Assembly: GCA_963170055.1 (NCBI GenBank)
Contig: CAUJGJ010000040.1
Location: forward strand, 2,563,801-2,627,800
From: Halisarca cf. caerulea
Taxonomy: Eukaryota > Porifera > Demospongiae > Chondrillida > Halisarcidae
Direction: 5' to 3'
Length of the DNA stretch: 64,000 nt
Below, in pieces: positions 43,771 to 55,168 of the stretch. The notes under the pieces are model-generated. The model saw only the letters and a program-made list of their open reading frames with translations. It was not told the origin of the DNA and searched no databases. A program made the translations under genes and the position numbers. Numbering within the stretch: the stretch's first letter is position 1; the number at the start of each line of letters is the position of its first letter.

Positions 43771-44560
43771 AAAAATGCGCTAATATTTTAGCCATTTCGA
43801 ACCGGCAGCCATTTTGCGTGACACACTATAATGAGCCTGTGTGTGAAGAAACAAATGGCGTTCGGCAGCGGCGGGCAAAAACCAGTTTAATAGAATTTCC
43901 CAACTTTCTCCCTCTATTTCGATTATGTATACTTATTGAAACTATAAATATGAAGGTCTAATTTGGCAAGATTTGTTTTTGGCTATCTCAAGCTCTTCTG
44001 ATGTAGAAGTTGTGCTTAATTTTAAAATATTTTTTGAAGTCTTGCCTGAAAACTGGCACGGCTGAAGCTGTGCCAGCCGTGCCAGTTCCTACAGCCTTGC
44101 TGATCACATGACAACACCATTGCTGACTGTTGAAACTATGCATGCAAACCAATGTACAACTGAACCAATACCTGGGATGGTATTCTTTAACGTACTACCC
44201 ATGTAAGGGTTTATTAACTCTCCTACCCCCACCCTATTCAAAACCGGCCATTTAAAACCCTTACGATACTTTTTCAGATTATTATCAAACAAGTAATTCG
44301 AGTTAAAAACTCGCGGGGGCTGCCGCCCCACGCACTCGAATCACTTGCAAAGCATTGAAGGGTAGGTGTACAGCTGAACATTCATAGAACATACTGTTTA
44401 TTGTAACTGGACAATTGTTTTGAAAACAATTGCCATATTTGGCAATTGTTTTCAAAACAATTCCTATAACTCATTCCTATATAAATTCATACTTCTCTAT
44501 TACTATTATGTAAATTCTCTATTATAAGAATTTTCTTCAAATACATATTATATATATATA
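43771..44560 (-). repeat. Permuted inverted duplication, block A right
   Basis: Complement of block A left. Read along the plus strand the right copy is A' then B', whereas a simple inverted repeat would give B' then A'. Confidence 0.92.
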
Positions 44561-44592
44561 TATAATATGTATTTGAAGAAAATTCTTATAAT
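44521..44592 (+). repeat. 72-bp perfect palindrome at the A'/B' junction
   Basis: From ATTATAAGAATTTTCTTCAA to its exact complement around an AT core. In the left copy the same half-site occurs only once (38157-38186), so the palindrome was created at this junction. Confidence 0.95.
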
Positions 44593-45282
44593 GGGTCATT
44601 TAGCGTCTTTCAGATGACGTACGACATTTCACATATCAACAGAATGGGGGAAGAAGACGACTTTTGTGACGCTGTACCTACGTATCCGTAAAATGTCACG
44701 AAAATGGCAGTTTTGTTGAGGGTGAAGATATAGTTGCTTTGTCAGACCTCTAGATGCCTTCGAATCCCACCAAATCCAAGGTCGATGGAATCTTAGGATG
44801 TTTCAGGCATAGTACTACAATCAAGCAGTTTCTCGCAATTGGACCATTTATGCTAACTTTAGGCCGTCTGAAGGGTGAAAAAACAGGTTTTTCGTTATCA
44901 ATTTCTTACGGAAGATTATAGCCCGGAACGATTTTCAGGTAGCTCACCACTTGCTCTGTCTTTTCGTGTTGTTCCATATGAATTCATAACCATAACCATA
45001 AGACTATGCATACATGGGGATGGATGGGTATAGGGCTGGACACACTTGTAGAAGCTTCAGAGCATCAAATGAGGGCTTAACGAGTAGGTAGACCAATAAA
45101 ATTTTCGATAATTTCCCTTTTGAGAGGCCTGTTGTTATCACTAAGAAGTGAGGTTTTTGTAAGCCCTACTAAAAAGTGAAACGCTTTGGGTGCTACATGT
45201 AAGAATGCGTCTAAGACTATTTTTTCACATAAATAGCTATAGCAACACATTTACTAACTTTTCCATGTGGGGGCATTGACAG
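44588..45282 (-). repeat. Permuted inverted duplication, block B right
   Basis: Complement of 38956-39650, including the family-M MITE piece. Confidence 0.92.
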
Positions 45283-45289
45283 TTCCTCT

Positions 45290-46435
45290 TCAAAGCCGAG
45301 ATCTGCAAAATTGGCCATCCAAACGTAAAATTCAAGCTCCTATAACTTTGGGCAAGAACAAAAGTCCTCTTGCACCCACATGGAAAAGTTGTATTCGATA
45401 AATAGCTCGACATTGGCACTAAAAAAACGTTACCATCTCCAGCTTGTTCCCTCGCGTAGCACCCAGTCCAAAACTAACATTCCGAAGAACATCCAGTTGG
45501 GTCATGAGGTCATGTGACAAAACAACTATGATGACAGAAAACATCCCTAAACGCGGATTCGACTTCCGTATACCCTAAAAAAAAGCTCGAATCACAGGAT
45601 AGATGCGTGACTAATAACTTATAGGTGCCGAAAAATAACATTTTATCACTATGCAAACTAATGGGTGCTATCATAACAAATCTGGACATGTTCCACATGT
45701 GCAACACTGCATCATCATAAGTACCTTACGCCGTGAAATTTTCATGATCATGTGCTACTGCGAATTGTGTCCATAGAAAACATAGTTTTGTGCGAGTTTT
45801 AATTTATATTTGCGATTGTAGCTGTTTGTTTTGCAATTGCTTACCCGCATTACATCATCGTAAGATTTATTTGCACTGCTCGAGTGGATGGACTGTTACA
45901 CAACATCTTTCATAAATACGTGTGGTAAGAATCAAATGATTGCCAACTAAAAGACAAAATGGAAGGAGACCCTGTTTAAAATGTCAAGTTTTTCGCATTT
46001 ATCATGAAATATGTATGCCTAACTCCAGTTGCAAGCAACCAGTGGGAAACGTGCACACTAGATATGCAGTGAACGTTGTTAAGACTGTGCCATAGGTCAC
46101 TTAGCTACAAAGATTTTTTCTCAACAGTGTTCTTTGTTTATTGGTCGAGGGTGTCTAATCTACACGTAATCTTCGGTGCTAGATGGCAGCCATATTGCAA
46201 TAACGTCAGCAACACTAGATGAATAAATTTTTGAGGAACAAAATTTTGGAAGTTCATCCTATTCGTGAAATCCACGAAAATACAATAGTGAAAACTTTAC
46301 ATCATAGGGTATACGTATGTATATGTGTACTGCAGAAATTTTCACACAGCACACAGTAAAATCCAATAAATCCTCTCGGAACAGCTACAACAGAATCAAT
46401 CAAAAGTCCACTTCATACACTATTATAAACAGTTC
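45290..46435. other. No gene recognised
   Basis: No exon with splice or paralog support. Confidence 0.4.
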
Positions 46436-46439
46436 TCAC

Positions 46440-46496
46440 CGGATGTATCCAACATTGAGGGACCACTTGTTGGTTCCGGGCTGCTGCTTTTCCATA
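46440..46496 (-). CDS. 57-bp linker exon, phase 1-1, paralog 3
   Basis: Acceptor TGTACATGTGTAG, donor GTGAGAAC. It codes WKSSSPEPTSGPSMLDTS. Length and phase equal those of 32660-32716 and 37390-37446, and the ends align (EP-S-PS--DTS). The sequence is Ser/Pro-rich, as expected for a flexible linker. No partner exon was found nearby. Confidence 0.45.
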
Positions 46497-46604
46497 CTAC
46501 ACATGTACAATACAACAATATAAGTATAACTGACCATGAAACTCACTAATAATATGCATATAGGTACCATATAGTGCGAAATTGTCGCAAGGACTCTACC
46601 AACT

Positions 46605-46735
46605 AAACTCTAACTACTAGTACCTACTACTAGTAGGTAGAGTTTAGATGGACTGCCTGCAGTGTGTACATTCCTACATCCTGCAGCACAACCTACTACG
46701 TAGCACTGCATTGTACCTGTGTGAGGTAGGATTGA
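46605..46735 (-). repeat. Inverted repeat partner of 40720-40830
   Basis: It shares the block TACATTCCTACATCCTGCAG (complement of the 40.7-kb arm). A local palindrome CTACTAGTACCTACTACTAG adjoins it. Confidence 0.8.
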
Positions 46736-46739
46736 ATAC

Positions 46740-47367
46740 AGTACACAATACATCTGAACTCTGTCTAGCTACTTGAATGCCCGACCAGGTCCAAGTATAT
46801 AGTAGGCTAGTATGAACATTTAGCTTTATGCCAAAAATAATGTTTCAGTACCATTCAACCATTAAACGTTTTTGTGCCAGATATCTGGCGCAACCCCTAA
46901 AAATTCGTATTTCGCAACTTTGTTTGATTATAATATTGATTCTTCAGCTGTGTGTTAATACTGGATACATATGTGACTTTGTATAGTATCAACCTTGTGC
47001 GATCTGTACAAAAGAAGATACAGCCCATTAAAAGTTCCTCTTATACAAGAGTTTACAAGAAACGCTAGTACATATACGAAAAACTCTTTAGTTTACGGAG
47101 AAAAATGGCTACCCACGTTGCGTACTCTGATATATTTTAGTGGATTTCTTGCCTAATTTTAGTTCTGCGTCGTTTCTTATTGTTTGAAACATGATTGAAG
47201 ATACTCATGAAGAGGATTTTGACAATCACAATTTTCTGGAATAAATCAGGTAGTTTTCTGTTCTGGTTTGAAGTTAGGACAGAAAATCTATTCTTTGTAT
47301 TGTACATGAAATAGACATTAGGTGTTTTCTTGTTTAGAAATCATATTCTTTTGGGGTTAGGGGTTAG
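46740..47367. other. No gene recognised
   Basis: AT-rich. Telomere-like GGGGTTAGGGGTTAGGGGTT (three units) at about 47353-47372 sits at the MITE boundary. Confidence 0.4.
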
Positions 47368-47958
47368 GGGTTACTTTTGTCACGCTATGCCTACATATCC
47401 GTGATACGTCATGAAAATGGGCCTTTTGTTGAGGGCGAAGATAAAGTCGCTTGGTTAGACCTCAGATGCCTTCGAATTTCACCAAATTTATCTTCGATGA
47501 ATCTTAAGATGTTTTGGTTTGTGAAAATTGTTCCGGGCATAGTGCTACAATTAAGCAGTTTCTCGCAATTGGACCATTTATGTTAACTATTGACCGTTTG
47601 AAGGGTGAAAAAACAGGTTTCTTACAGAAGATTATAACCTATAGCCTGGAATGATTTTCTGATAGCTCACCACTTGTTCTGTCTTTTTATGTTGTTTCGT
47701 GTGAATTGAGAGGGATCTGAAGGTGCGACCGAGGCAAAGTTTGTCTGAAACTGCTATGTAGTCCTAGCTCACTATCTTCCTTCAGACAATGGAAACAATC
47801 ACTAGTTAAGTACTAATATGCGCGGAATATATACAACTTTCGTCCAGTAAGAAGAACTGGGCAAAAATCTTGTCGACTAAGTAGAAACGATCGATAATTC
47901 GTGAAGCTGTTTCAAGATGGCCATTTTTGCATTTTATTCCCGGACGGTTATACCCTGT
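47368..47958 (-). mobile_element. MITE family M, copy 4
   Basis: Inverted copy ending TCCCGGACGGTTATACCCTG TG. The opposite end is missing. Confidence 0.8.
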
Positions 47959-48263
47959 GAAATCTTCAACTGATCTAATAGTTGTGCAAGGTATATAGAA
48001 TGTATCTGATAATATACCTGACATATAGTTGCATATATGTAACAATGAAAAGAATTGAATGAAGTCCAAGTGAAGCACAACCCTACATGCAGTCTCATGA
48101 ATTCTGCCACAGCAAGTGAAGAACATCAGCATGCATACACAAGGGTGTAGCCAGAAGAAAAATACGGGGTTTCTAAAACCCATGATTATGGGCATACAAA
48201 AATAGTGGTACATATATATCCTGAACACATTGTACTATAATAGCCTATACTAACTGGAACATG

Positions 48264-48958
48264 CAAAGGGAGTTTATATCTGTCTGTTGTTTGTTCTGAT
48301 TGTGGGTGGTGCTTGTTTTCAATGTCATCAATTAGCAGCTGTTTTAAATGCGTCATTGAGTGTCTTTTAGATGACGTCGCTAATTTCACGTATCAACAGA
48401 ATTGGAAGAGAAGGCGACTTTTGTGACGTTGCGCCTACGTATATTCATGAGATGTCATGAAAATGGCAGTTTGGTTGAAGAAGATAAAGTCGCTTCGCTG
48501 GACCTCTAGATGCCTTCGAATCTTGTCCAATTGTACTTCGATGGAGTCTTGAGATGTTTCGGTTTGTAAAATCCTTCCAGGCATAGTGCTACAATCAAGC
48601 AGTTTCTCACAATTTCACCACTTATGCTAAATTTTGGCCATTTGAAGGGTGAGAAAACAGGTTTTTCGATTATAAGTTTCCTACGGAAGATTATAACCTA
48701 TAGTCGGGAACGATTTTTGGATAGCTTACTATTTGTTCTGTCTTTTCGTGTTGTTTCAGGTGAATTCAGAGGGATCTAAAGGTGCAATAGAAACGATTGC
48801 TAATTTAACGCCATCATTCCCAGAATATATAGATCTACATTCAGTAAGAAGAACTGGGCAAAAAACTAGTCGACTAAATAGAAACGATCTATAATTCGTG
48901 AAGTATTTCAAGACAACCATTGTTACATTTTATTCCTGGACGGTTATAAATACCCTGT
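48264..48958 (-). mobile_element. MITE family M, copy 5
   Basis: Both ends are recognisable but mutated: CAAAGGGAGTTTATATCTGT and ACGGTTATAAATACCCTGTA. Confidence 0.75.
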
Positions 48959-48959
48959 A

Positions 48960-49780
48960 TGTGGTATCAACACTGTGGCCACATGCAGGCATATATGCGA
49001 CGGAACACCACATTTAATTTTCAATTTTCTAATAATATAGTATTATCTATTCAATAACTCTTGCTAAAGATAATAGCTCTTGCTGCGAGATTGTACAAGG
49101 CTAAGGAAATGCGTATGCATGAAATCCTTCTGAAATTGAACGATTTTTGGTAGCAGAACGAACAATTTCTCAGCTATAAAGGCAAAAATCACTCAAATTA
49201 AGGAACTGGTCCACGAGCTCCAAGCATGTCAGCAAGTGCTTATAAATTACAAACCCTAAGTATACGATGTGCACATGACAATATGCAAAGTGTATACTAG
49301 ATAGACCCTGTTACAACACAACGCGCCTTGGATATCGCTTGACAGTCCAGTAACACTGGGCCTTAATTCTAGTTCGTGCTAGTGTCACATTAACTTGAAA
49401 GCATACCTCTAGCGAGAGCATCAATGGATTGAGAGGGATCTAAAGGTTTAGCCAAGTCAAGTGTATCTGAATTAAACTGCAGCCATGTATTCCAAGCTCA
49501 TTATTTTTCTGGCTTCAGACAATAGAAACAATCTCTAGTTTAGAATCATACACACTTGACTCAGAATATAAATTGAATATTATGGATCTTTATTGATGGT
49601 TTACATATGAAAAATGCCTTATGCTATAATTTCACTGCAAATTTCGCATTTAAATGGGAGCAAGTGCATGGAAGATTTAGTATGCAAAATCAGCCATATT
49701 TCAATTAAAAGCGTGGGTTGATGATTTCGGGGTGCAAGTTACTGGTGATGTTATGAGGTGAATGGAAGTAACCCAATCCT
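48960..49780. other. No gene recognised
   Basis: AT-rich. Weak traces of family M near 49430-49520 ('gagagggatctaaaggtt', 'cttcagacaatagaaacaat'). Confidence 0.4.
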
Positions 49781-49920
49781 ATTCTTCAGATGTAAGATGT
49801 TGTTAGACTCTTTTTGATGGTAGAATCCGTGAAATTATGAATTTTGTCAGTAAGGATATACAGCACATGCAAGGGCTCCGCAGAGGGCCTACAAATGGAG
49901 AGTTGCCAGTTCAAACTTAC

Positions 49921-50253
49921 ATTATCTATTGCCAAATCATCGTCTGAAAACAAACGCTGGACGCTGAAGATTAGTACTGAGGGACCAATGGGGATCCAAG
50001 TAGAGACTTTAAATTTGAGTGCTTTTTGCTGAGTATGCATGTAAAGTTTTTCTTGCAAATCGTTCAAATACACAACATCCTCAATTAACAAGGTGACTTG
50101 TGTCCATTTACCACTAGTGTGCAAGTGGAAGATGCAATTAAATGCCCACTTTGAAGAGCTGTCCTCGGCATTGATTAATGACAGTCCTAGAAAGTGAGAT
50201 ACAAGAAATTTATGTTGTTCTAGCACTTTTGCAATGGGTGGAACAGGGTTCTG
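49921..50253 (-). CDS. Exon of an extracellular-type protein, possibly MAM-like
   Basis: Acceptor GCTACTTAG and donor GTAAGT bound exactly 111 codons in phase 0-0. It begins QNPVPPIAKVLEQHKFLVSH, has SSKWAFNCIFHLHTSGKWTQ and TLLIEDVVYLNDLQEKLYMH, and ends QRLFSDDDLAIDN at the donor. The Trp/Val-rich strands and a terminal D-AIDN resemble the last strand of MAM domains (often D-AIDD/N). The match is loose, and no cysteine pair of the usual spacing is evident. The call is tentative; the exon boundaries are more reliable than the family. Confidence 0.4.
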
Positions 50254-50259
50254 CTAAGT

Positions 50260-50830
50260 AGCATGAACTGCAAAATGGGTCCTACAGGTTACTGGTAGCA
50301 TAAATGTAAGCAATATGACCCCAAAGAGCAGAAGTAGCAATTCATCAGCATGTAATTGCATGAAATGGAATAACTGGGCTGCAGAAGATTTCTTGATAGT
50401 GTTTCTATTCCTTCATAAAGGGCAACAAATGTTGAAAACGGACCATAGGGAAGTGTACATTACCTTAAGGCAGAAGTATTGGTAGGTTTCTGTAGTTGCA
50501 GCTATTTGGCTATCCCTATTGCAAACTCTCAGCAGTGCACAGTTGGTCATGGCTTCACTAGCAAGCTCAATGGGTTCCTACTTCAAGTCGTTCACAAATT
50601 ATTTGGAAAATCGCTGCAAATTCCCTATACTAGCTGTACTAAACATTCACGTTGTGACATCATAGCAAACACGGCTGTTGGTTTCGCACCTAAAACCAGA
50701 AGTGGGCTATATATTTCTTGCTAAGTTCGCAGCATATGTTGCATTTAAATGCTCCCAAAGTTATTTATTTGGGGGTAACTATTGATTTTTGAGGAAAATC
50801 TTTTCCATGCCAGTGTCCCTTTAAATGTAG
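50260..50830. other. Probable intron, no exon recognised
   Basis: A possible small minus-strand exon at about 50468-50500 before GTAATG cannot be supported further. Confidence 0.3.
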
Positions 50831-50837
50831 ACTGTGA

Positions 50838-50900
50838 GTATAAAAGGGGTGGTGCTCCTCATCGAACACGTTTTGAAGGAAAAAATGGCGAAACGCATTG
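50838..50900 (+). promoter_or_regulatory. TATA-type promoter followed by ATGGCG
   Basis: GAGTATAAAAGGGGTGG, then GCTCCTCATCG, then AAAAAATGGCGAAACG. A mirror arrangement lies on the minus strand at 51950-51995. Confidence 0.4.
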
Positions 50901-51346
50901 TTAGAATTATACCACGTTACTTCAAGCATATTATAGCTATTACTATGTTTCGTACATATAAATACACAAAATGAATACTAGCATAAGAATCCATACAAAT
51001 GGTCATGCATGCCTTGTTGATCTGTGCTTCGTAGCTTTCGTTCGAAAGCTAACGTCCTCCAAGATATGCCCAGTACACACGCATATCTATTTTGGATTAC
51101 TGTCGATCACCGCCTATGGTATGTTAATCCACCGAGTAGATCTTCTTGTAAGGCCATCTATACCGAGTTATCTAATTCAACGAAGAGAATCGGTACGAGA
51201 TGGCTTCCAGGAGACTGCGAACTATTGTGTTTCTGATAGCCCCCGATCAACGCCTCTTTAGTGCTAATTCGCCGACTTGTATTATATTTGAGGTGATTGT
51301 CTAACGAATGATAGTCTAAGGCGATTTTCCAACGAATTGGTACGAG

Positions 51347-51694
51347 ATGGCGAAGCGACCGCAGATTTCTTGTTACGTTCAAGACGAGCAGGACAAAGAA
51401 TCGATTTCGAGTTGCCTAGAGAACATCAGAAGGACATTGCCACTCAATGCAAATACGAGGGATGTTCTTGTTTGTCTACTGGATTTTTATGAAGATAACT
51501 TCTTGGGCAATCGTCCAAAACAAGCACATCAGAACAGGCAAATATCCGTTGTCAATCCCGACATGGAGAATCAGCCGTTCATTTGTGAGAAGCAGCAGCT
51601 AGAGCTCCTGGTTAGTGAATCTACTGTACCATGCATGAAATGTCGGGATACGCCATGGATGGTCCACCCCCAAGGATGTGCTCAGCGTCTCTAG
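51347..51694 (+). CDS. Candidate gene, unknown protein of 115 residues
   Basis: A single frame from ATG in a good context to TAG: MAKRPQISCYVQDEQDKESI, then LENIRRTLPLNANTRDVLVC, LLDFYEDNF, and near the end a CMKC motif and GCAQRL. The start MAKR repeats the start found after the TATA box at 50838 (MAKRIVRII). Even codon use and a plausible helical N-terminus suggest a real protein, but I recognise no family. Confidence 0.4.
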   Translation: MAKRPQISCYVQDEQDKESISSCLENIRRTLPLNANTRDVLVCLLDFYEDNFLGNRPKQAHQNRQISVVNPDMENQPFICEKQQLELLVSESTVPCMKCRDTPWMVHPQGCAQRL

Positions 51695-51949
51695 CCCTTC
51701 TGGAAGGCAGTTGGACGTTTCCTACAGGTGGTCTTACTCTTCGCGCCATACTTCTCTAAAAATAAAAATACTCGTGCCATACTTTTCTAAAAATAAGCAA
51801 ACCGCACCAGTTTTTAGACGTCTAGTCGACGAGCGATATCGAAAATCGACAATTGGTACGAAAATCTAACTTTTCGAAGTGTTGCGATTGATTCGGCAAT
51901 GGAACAGCTCTGAACACATTCGCGCTTTTTTTCAAAATTAAAACCGTCC

Positions 51950-51995
51950 GCCATGTTTTCATGCTCCTCAACGCCCCTTTTATACCCCTGCAAAA
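51950..51995 (-). promoter_or_regulatory. TATA-type promoter, minus strand, convergent
   Basis: The complement reads GGGTATAAAAGGGGCGTTGA, then GGAGCATGAAAACATGGCGG. A 46-codon frame follows (MADGFNFEKKRECVQSCSIA...). It shares TATAAAAGGGG and GAGGAGCA-like elements with the plus-strand site at 50838. Confidence 0.35.
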
Positions 51996-52069
51996 TTGTG
52001 TGGGTACGGAAATGCGGGCGTTGCATGCAGAACGCAGAGATTCGCATAACGTAGCTATTCATACTTGCG

Positions 52070-52838
52070 GTCTACGTTTAAGAGAAAATTTAAATTGTGG
52101 TTTTAGAAATTTTGCCAGATGAAGGGAGCTTGTCTCCAGCTTAGAATGTGTGACTTGTCGAACCATTGTAAACTGCAACATTGGACAATAAATGTCAATG
52201 AAGCTTGGTCAAAGCTTTTTTAAAGTATAATCATAAGAAGATTTTGGAAGTTTACTTCACATTGGAACAGCAGCGAAAGACTTTCTAAAGGCACAACAGA
52301 TCAGAAATTAAATTAATAATTTTACTCACAATCAATGACATACTACACATGCATCACAGTAGTCTCTGTTGTTATACAGCATTATGATTGTGTACAATGT
52401 GAATGCATGTAATTAAGCATTGTGGATGACAATGTAAACCTTTGATACCTGTAACAGTATATCTACATATACATAATATTATATGGTACTTCTCATAGAA
52501 ATCGTCTAGGTTACGGGCGATGACCACGTGACTGACTGACTGCCTGACTGTTCGAACAACGATTGAGCGACCGTGTGACTGGCAGTGACGTTTTGCAAGA
52601 GATCGAAACATCCACTCTCTTTTTCTCTAAAGACTCTTCAAATTTGAGAAAAAAGTCTGAGTCGTCCGCCTCCATTGGCAATTTATCTCCTGAAATATTC
52701 GAAGCATCTTCTTCGATCGTTGGATTGGGGCGAGTCCGTTTTAACTACTTGGAGGGATATCACTTTGGAAATGCCACGTATCCCTCGGATGTGGATAGCA
52801 GTAGCTCCGCAGTCTTGCTTATTCCTTGAAAGTATTAG
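52070..52838. other. No gene recognised
   Basis: A plus-strand frame at 52563-52829 is Ser-rich (ETSTLFFSKDSSNLRKKSES...) and could be an exon, but nothing corroborates it. Confidence 0.3.
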
Positions 52839-52839
52839 T

Positions 52840-53010
52840 GACGTTCGCTTGAAGTTTCAGTGAAGTTCGTTCAAAGTTTCAGTTAAGTTTGCACAAAATT
52901 TTAATATGGTGGCCTCGAAGCTTCAGCGAAGTTCACTCGAAACTTCAGCGAAAATCATTCAAAGCTTCAGCGAAAATCGTTCAGAACTTAATAAAGTTCA
53001 CACGAAGTTC
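52840..53010 (+). repeat. Degenerate tandem repeat of about 22 bp
   Basis: Variants of AGTTCGTTCAAAGTTTCAGT recur through the interval, more diverged at the edges. Confidence 0.75.
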
Positions 53011-53014
53011 ATTC

Positions 53015-53590
53015 TGTGCAATCAAACATAATTTCTGTGCATACCGTGGTTTGAATACACCATTTCTCGCCATTTCTTTCTTCCGCGACTATTGGCACTG
53101 CGTAACGACCGTGACGTTTTATTACGCATCACAAAATGACACAGTTCAAACTGACAATTGACTCTTGACTGAGTGTTGATGGACTGACCGAACAACTGAC
53201 AGCATGCTGGACGGTTTTCGATGAGAAGTACCGTACATTATCTACTACATACCTTATATAACAATATTCTATCATTGCATTGTTATATTCGCAAACGGCC
53301 ATGTCTTGTCATAGCATAAGAGCCCTATCTCAACTTTTGTGGGGGTAGACATTTGTGGATGGCTTCCATTCAACAAATTTTAAAACTGGGAATACAAAAC
53401 TGCACGGCAACTATAAAGAGCATTCACTGACAGTTACTGTACTACGTGAGCACCAACTTCAAAACACTTACTCCAAGTACGCTGAGCTAGGTTCCATTCA
53501 AGTATAGGGATAATTCATTGGTCTATTAGCTAAGCAGATGGTTGGAACAACAATGTGAACAATGCACAGAGGCTAATATTTTATTGTATT
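53015..53590. other. No gene recognised
   Basis: Unique-looking AT-rich sequence. Confidence 0.4.
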
Positions 53591-53598
53591 TCTATATA

Positions 53599-53761
53599 CA
53601 GTGGAACCCACTTAACACAAAATTTTGGTTAACATGAAAGTAGAAAATGACCTCTGCAATGCATTTAGTATTCCTAATTGTTCTGATAACATGAAATTCT
53701 GATAACATGAACACTTTTCATCAATCCCTTAACTTTCGTGTTAATTAAGTGGGTTCCACTG
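53599..53761 (+). mobile_element. pogo/Tigger-like MITE, TA-flanked
   Basis: CAGTGGAACCCACTTAACAC and GTTAATTAAGTGGGTTCCACTG with TA on both sides, 163 bp, non-coding. Confidence 0.85.
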
Positions 53762-54012
53762 TATATACTGACCACACCACTTCTAAAATGGCCACGGCAG
53801 ACATACGTAACATCTTTAGTTGGTATAATTGATTGCTTGAATGCATTAAAAACTCTGTGCTAGACTTTGGGTTTAATGTGGAGTAAATGGAGGACGTATT
53901 GGCCACAGTCTATCACTAATCCTGAAAATGTGTGCTCTGACAAGTTCTGAGGCAGATATGTGCAATGTCACAACAAGAATGACAGAATAACAGGTGCAGT
54001 GCAGGAATACAC

Positions 54013-54172
<160 letters not shown>

Positions 54173-54180
54173 CATACACA

Positions 54181-54578
54181 CACTAGTGATTGTTTTTGTT
54201 GTCTGAAGAAAGATAACGAGCATGGACTATATAGCAGTTTCAGACAAACTTTGCCTCGGCCGCACCTTTAGATGCCTCTCAAACATATGAAACAACTCGA
54301 AAAGACAGAACAAATGGTGATCTATTCAAAAATTGTTCCGGGCTATAGGTTATAATCTTCCATAAGAAAGTTACAACCGAAAAAACCTGTTTTTCCACCA
54401 TTCAAACGGGCAAAATTTACCATAAATGGTCAAATTGCAAGAAACTGCCTGATTGTAGCACTATGCCCGGAACGATTTTTACAAACAGAAACATCTTAAG
54501 ACTCCCTCGAAGTAGGATTGGACAAAATTCGAAGGCATCTAGAGGTCCGGCGAAGTGACTTTAGGATATAAATACCCT
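54181..54578 (+). mobile_element. MITE family M, copy 6 (truncated)
   Basis: It starts inside the element next to the microsatellite and ends GATATAAATACCCTGTG followed by TA. Confidence 0.75.
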
Positions 54579-54895
54579 GTGTATATAATAAGAATAAAGT
54601 TGGCTAAGGCTTGCTTATCACCTACGACCACACACTGATGTAAAATTATAGTCACATGATGGAATTCAAAGTAAAAACAGGGTCATAGAATACAAATAAA
54701 CCAAAGAATTAGGCCTGATAAAAACTAGCAGTGAGTCTCAAACTATTAGAAAGAATATGGTGTTGCCTCTTCGCCAAATTTGAAAATTTTTACAATTATG
54801 TGTGTGTTGTAATCAAGATGCAATGTACCTACGCAGCACACAAGTTCTAACATTCCTGAGGAGAGCACAGTATGAGATTGCACACATTGACATAC

Positions 54896-54946
54896 CAGTG
54901 GTAGGTTGAGGTACAGGAGGACTGGTCGATGGAGTTGGAGTACTAC
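54896..54946 (-). CDS. 51-bp linker exon, phase 1-1 (STPTPSTSPPVPQPTT)
   Basis: Acceptor CTTTGCAG and donor GTATGTC. It codes STPTPSTSPPVPQPTT, symmetric phase 1-1. Counterpart of 8445-8501, with two codons fewer. It lies downstream of the intact caspase exon, whose donor is also phase 1. Confidence 0.5.
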
Positions 54947-55168
54947 CTGCAAAGTTAACGACAAAGTACTAGATGTTACAAAGTGTACATTGTGACTACA
55001 AAACAATGTCTATCCAATTCAGTTGCTATATCTATAGGGTGACAAAAAACTCAACACTAAGTGTACCAATCTGCCACCAAAGACAGTATAGACTGCGGCA
55101 GAAGTGCATGGGGCCACTGAGCAATAACCATCTATGCTGCAACAAAAGCAGAAAATTAAATTAATATA

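Noticed and set aside
47353..47372. GGGGTTAGGGGTTA telomere-like repeat
   Set aside because: Only about three units at a MITE boundary; too short to claim an interstitial telomere.
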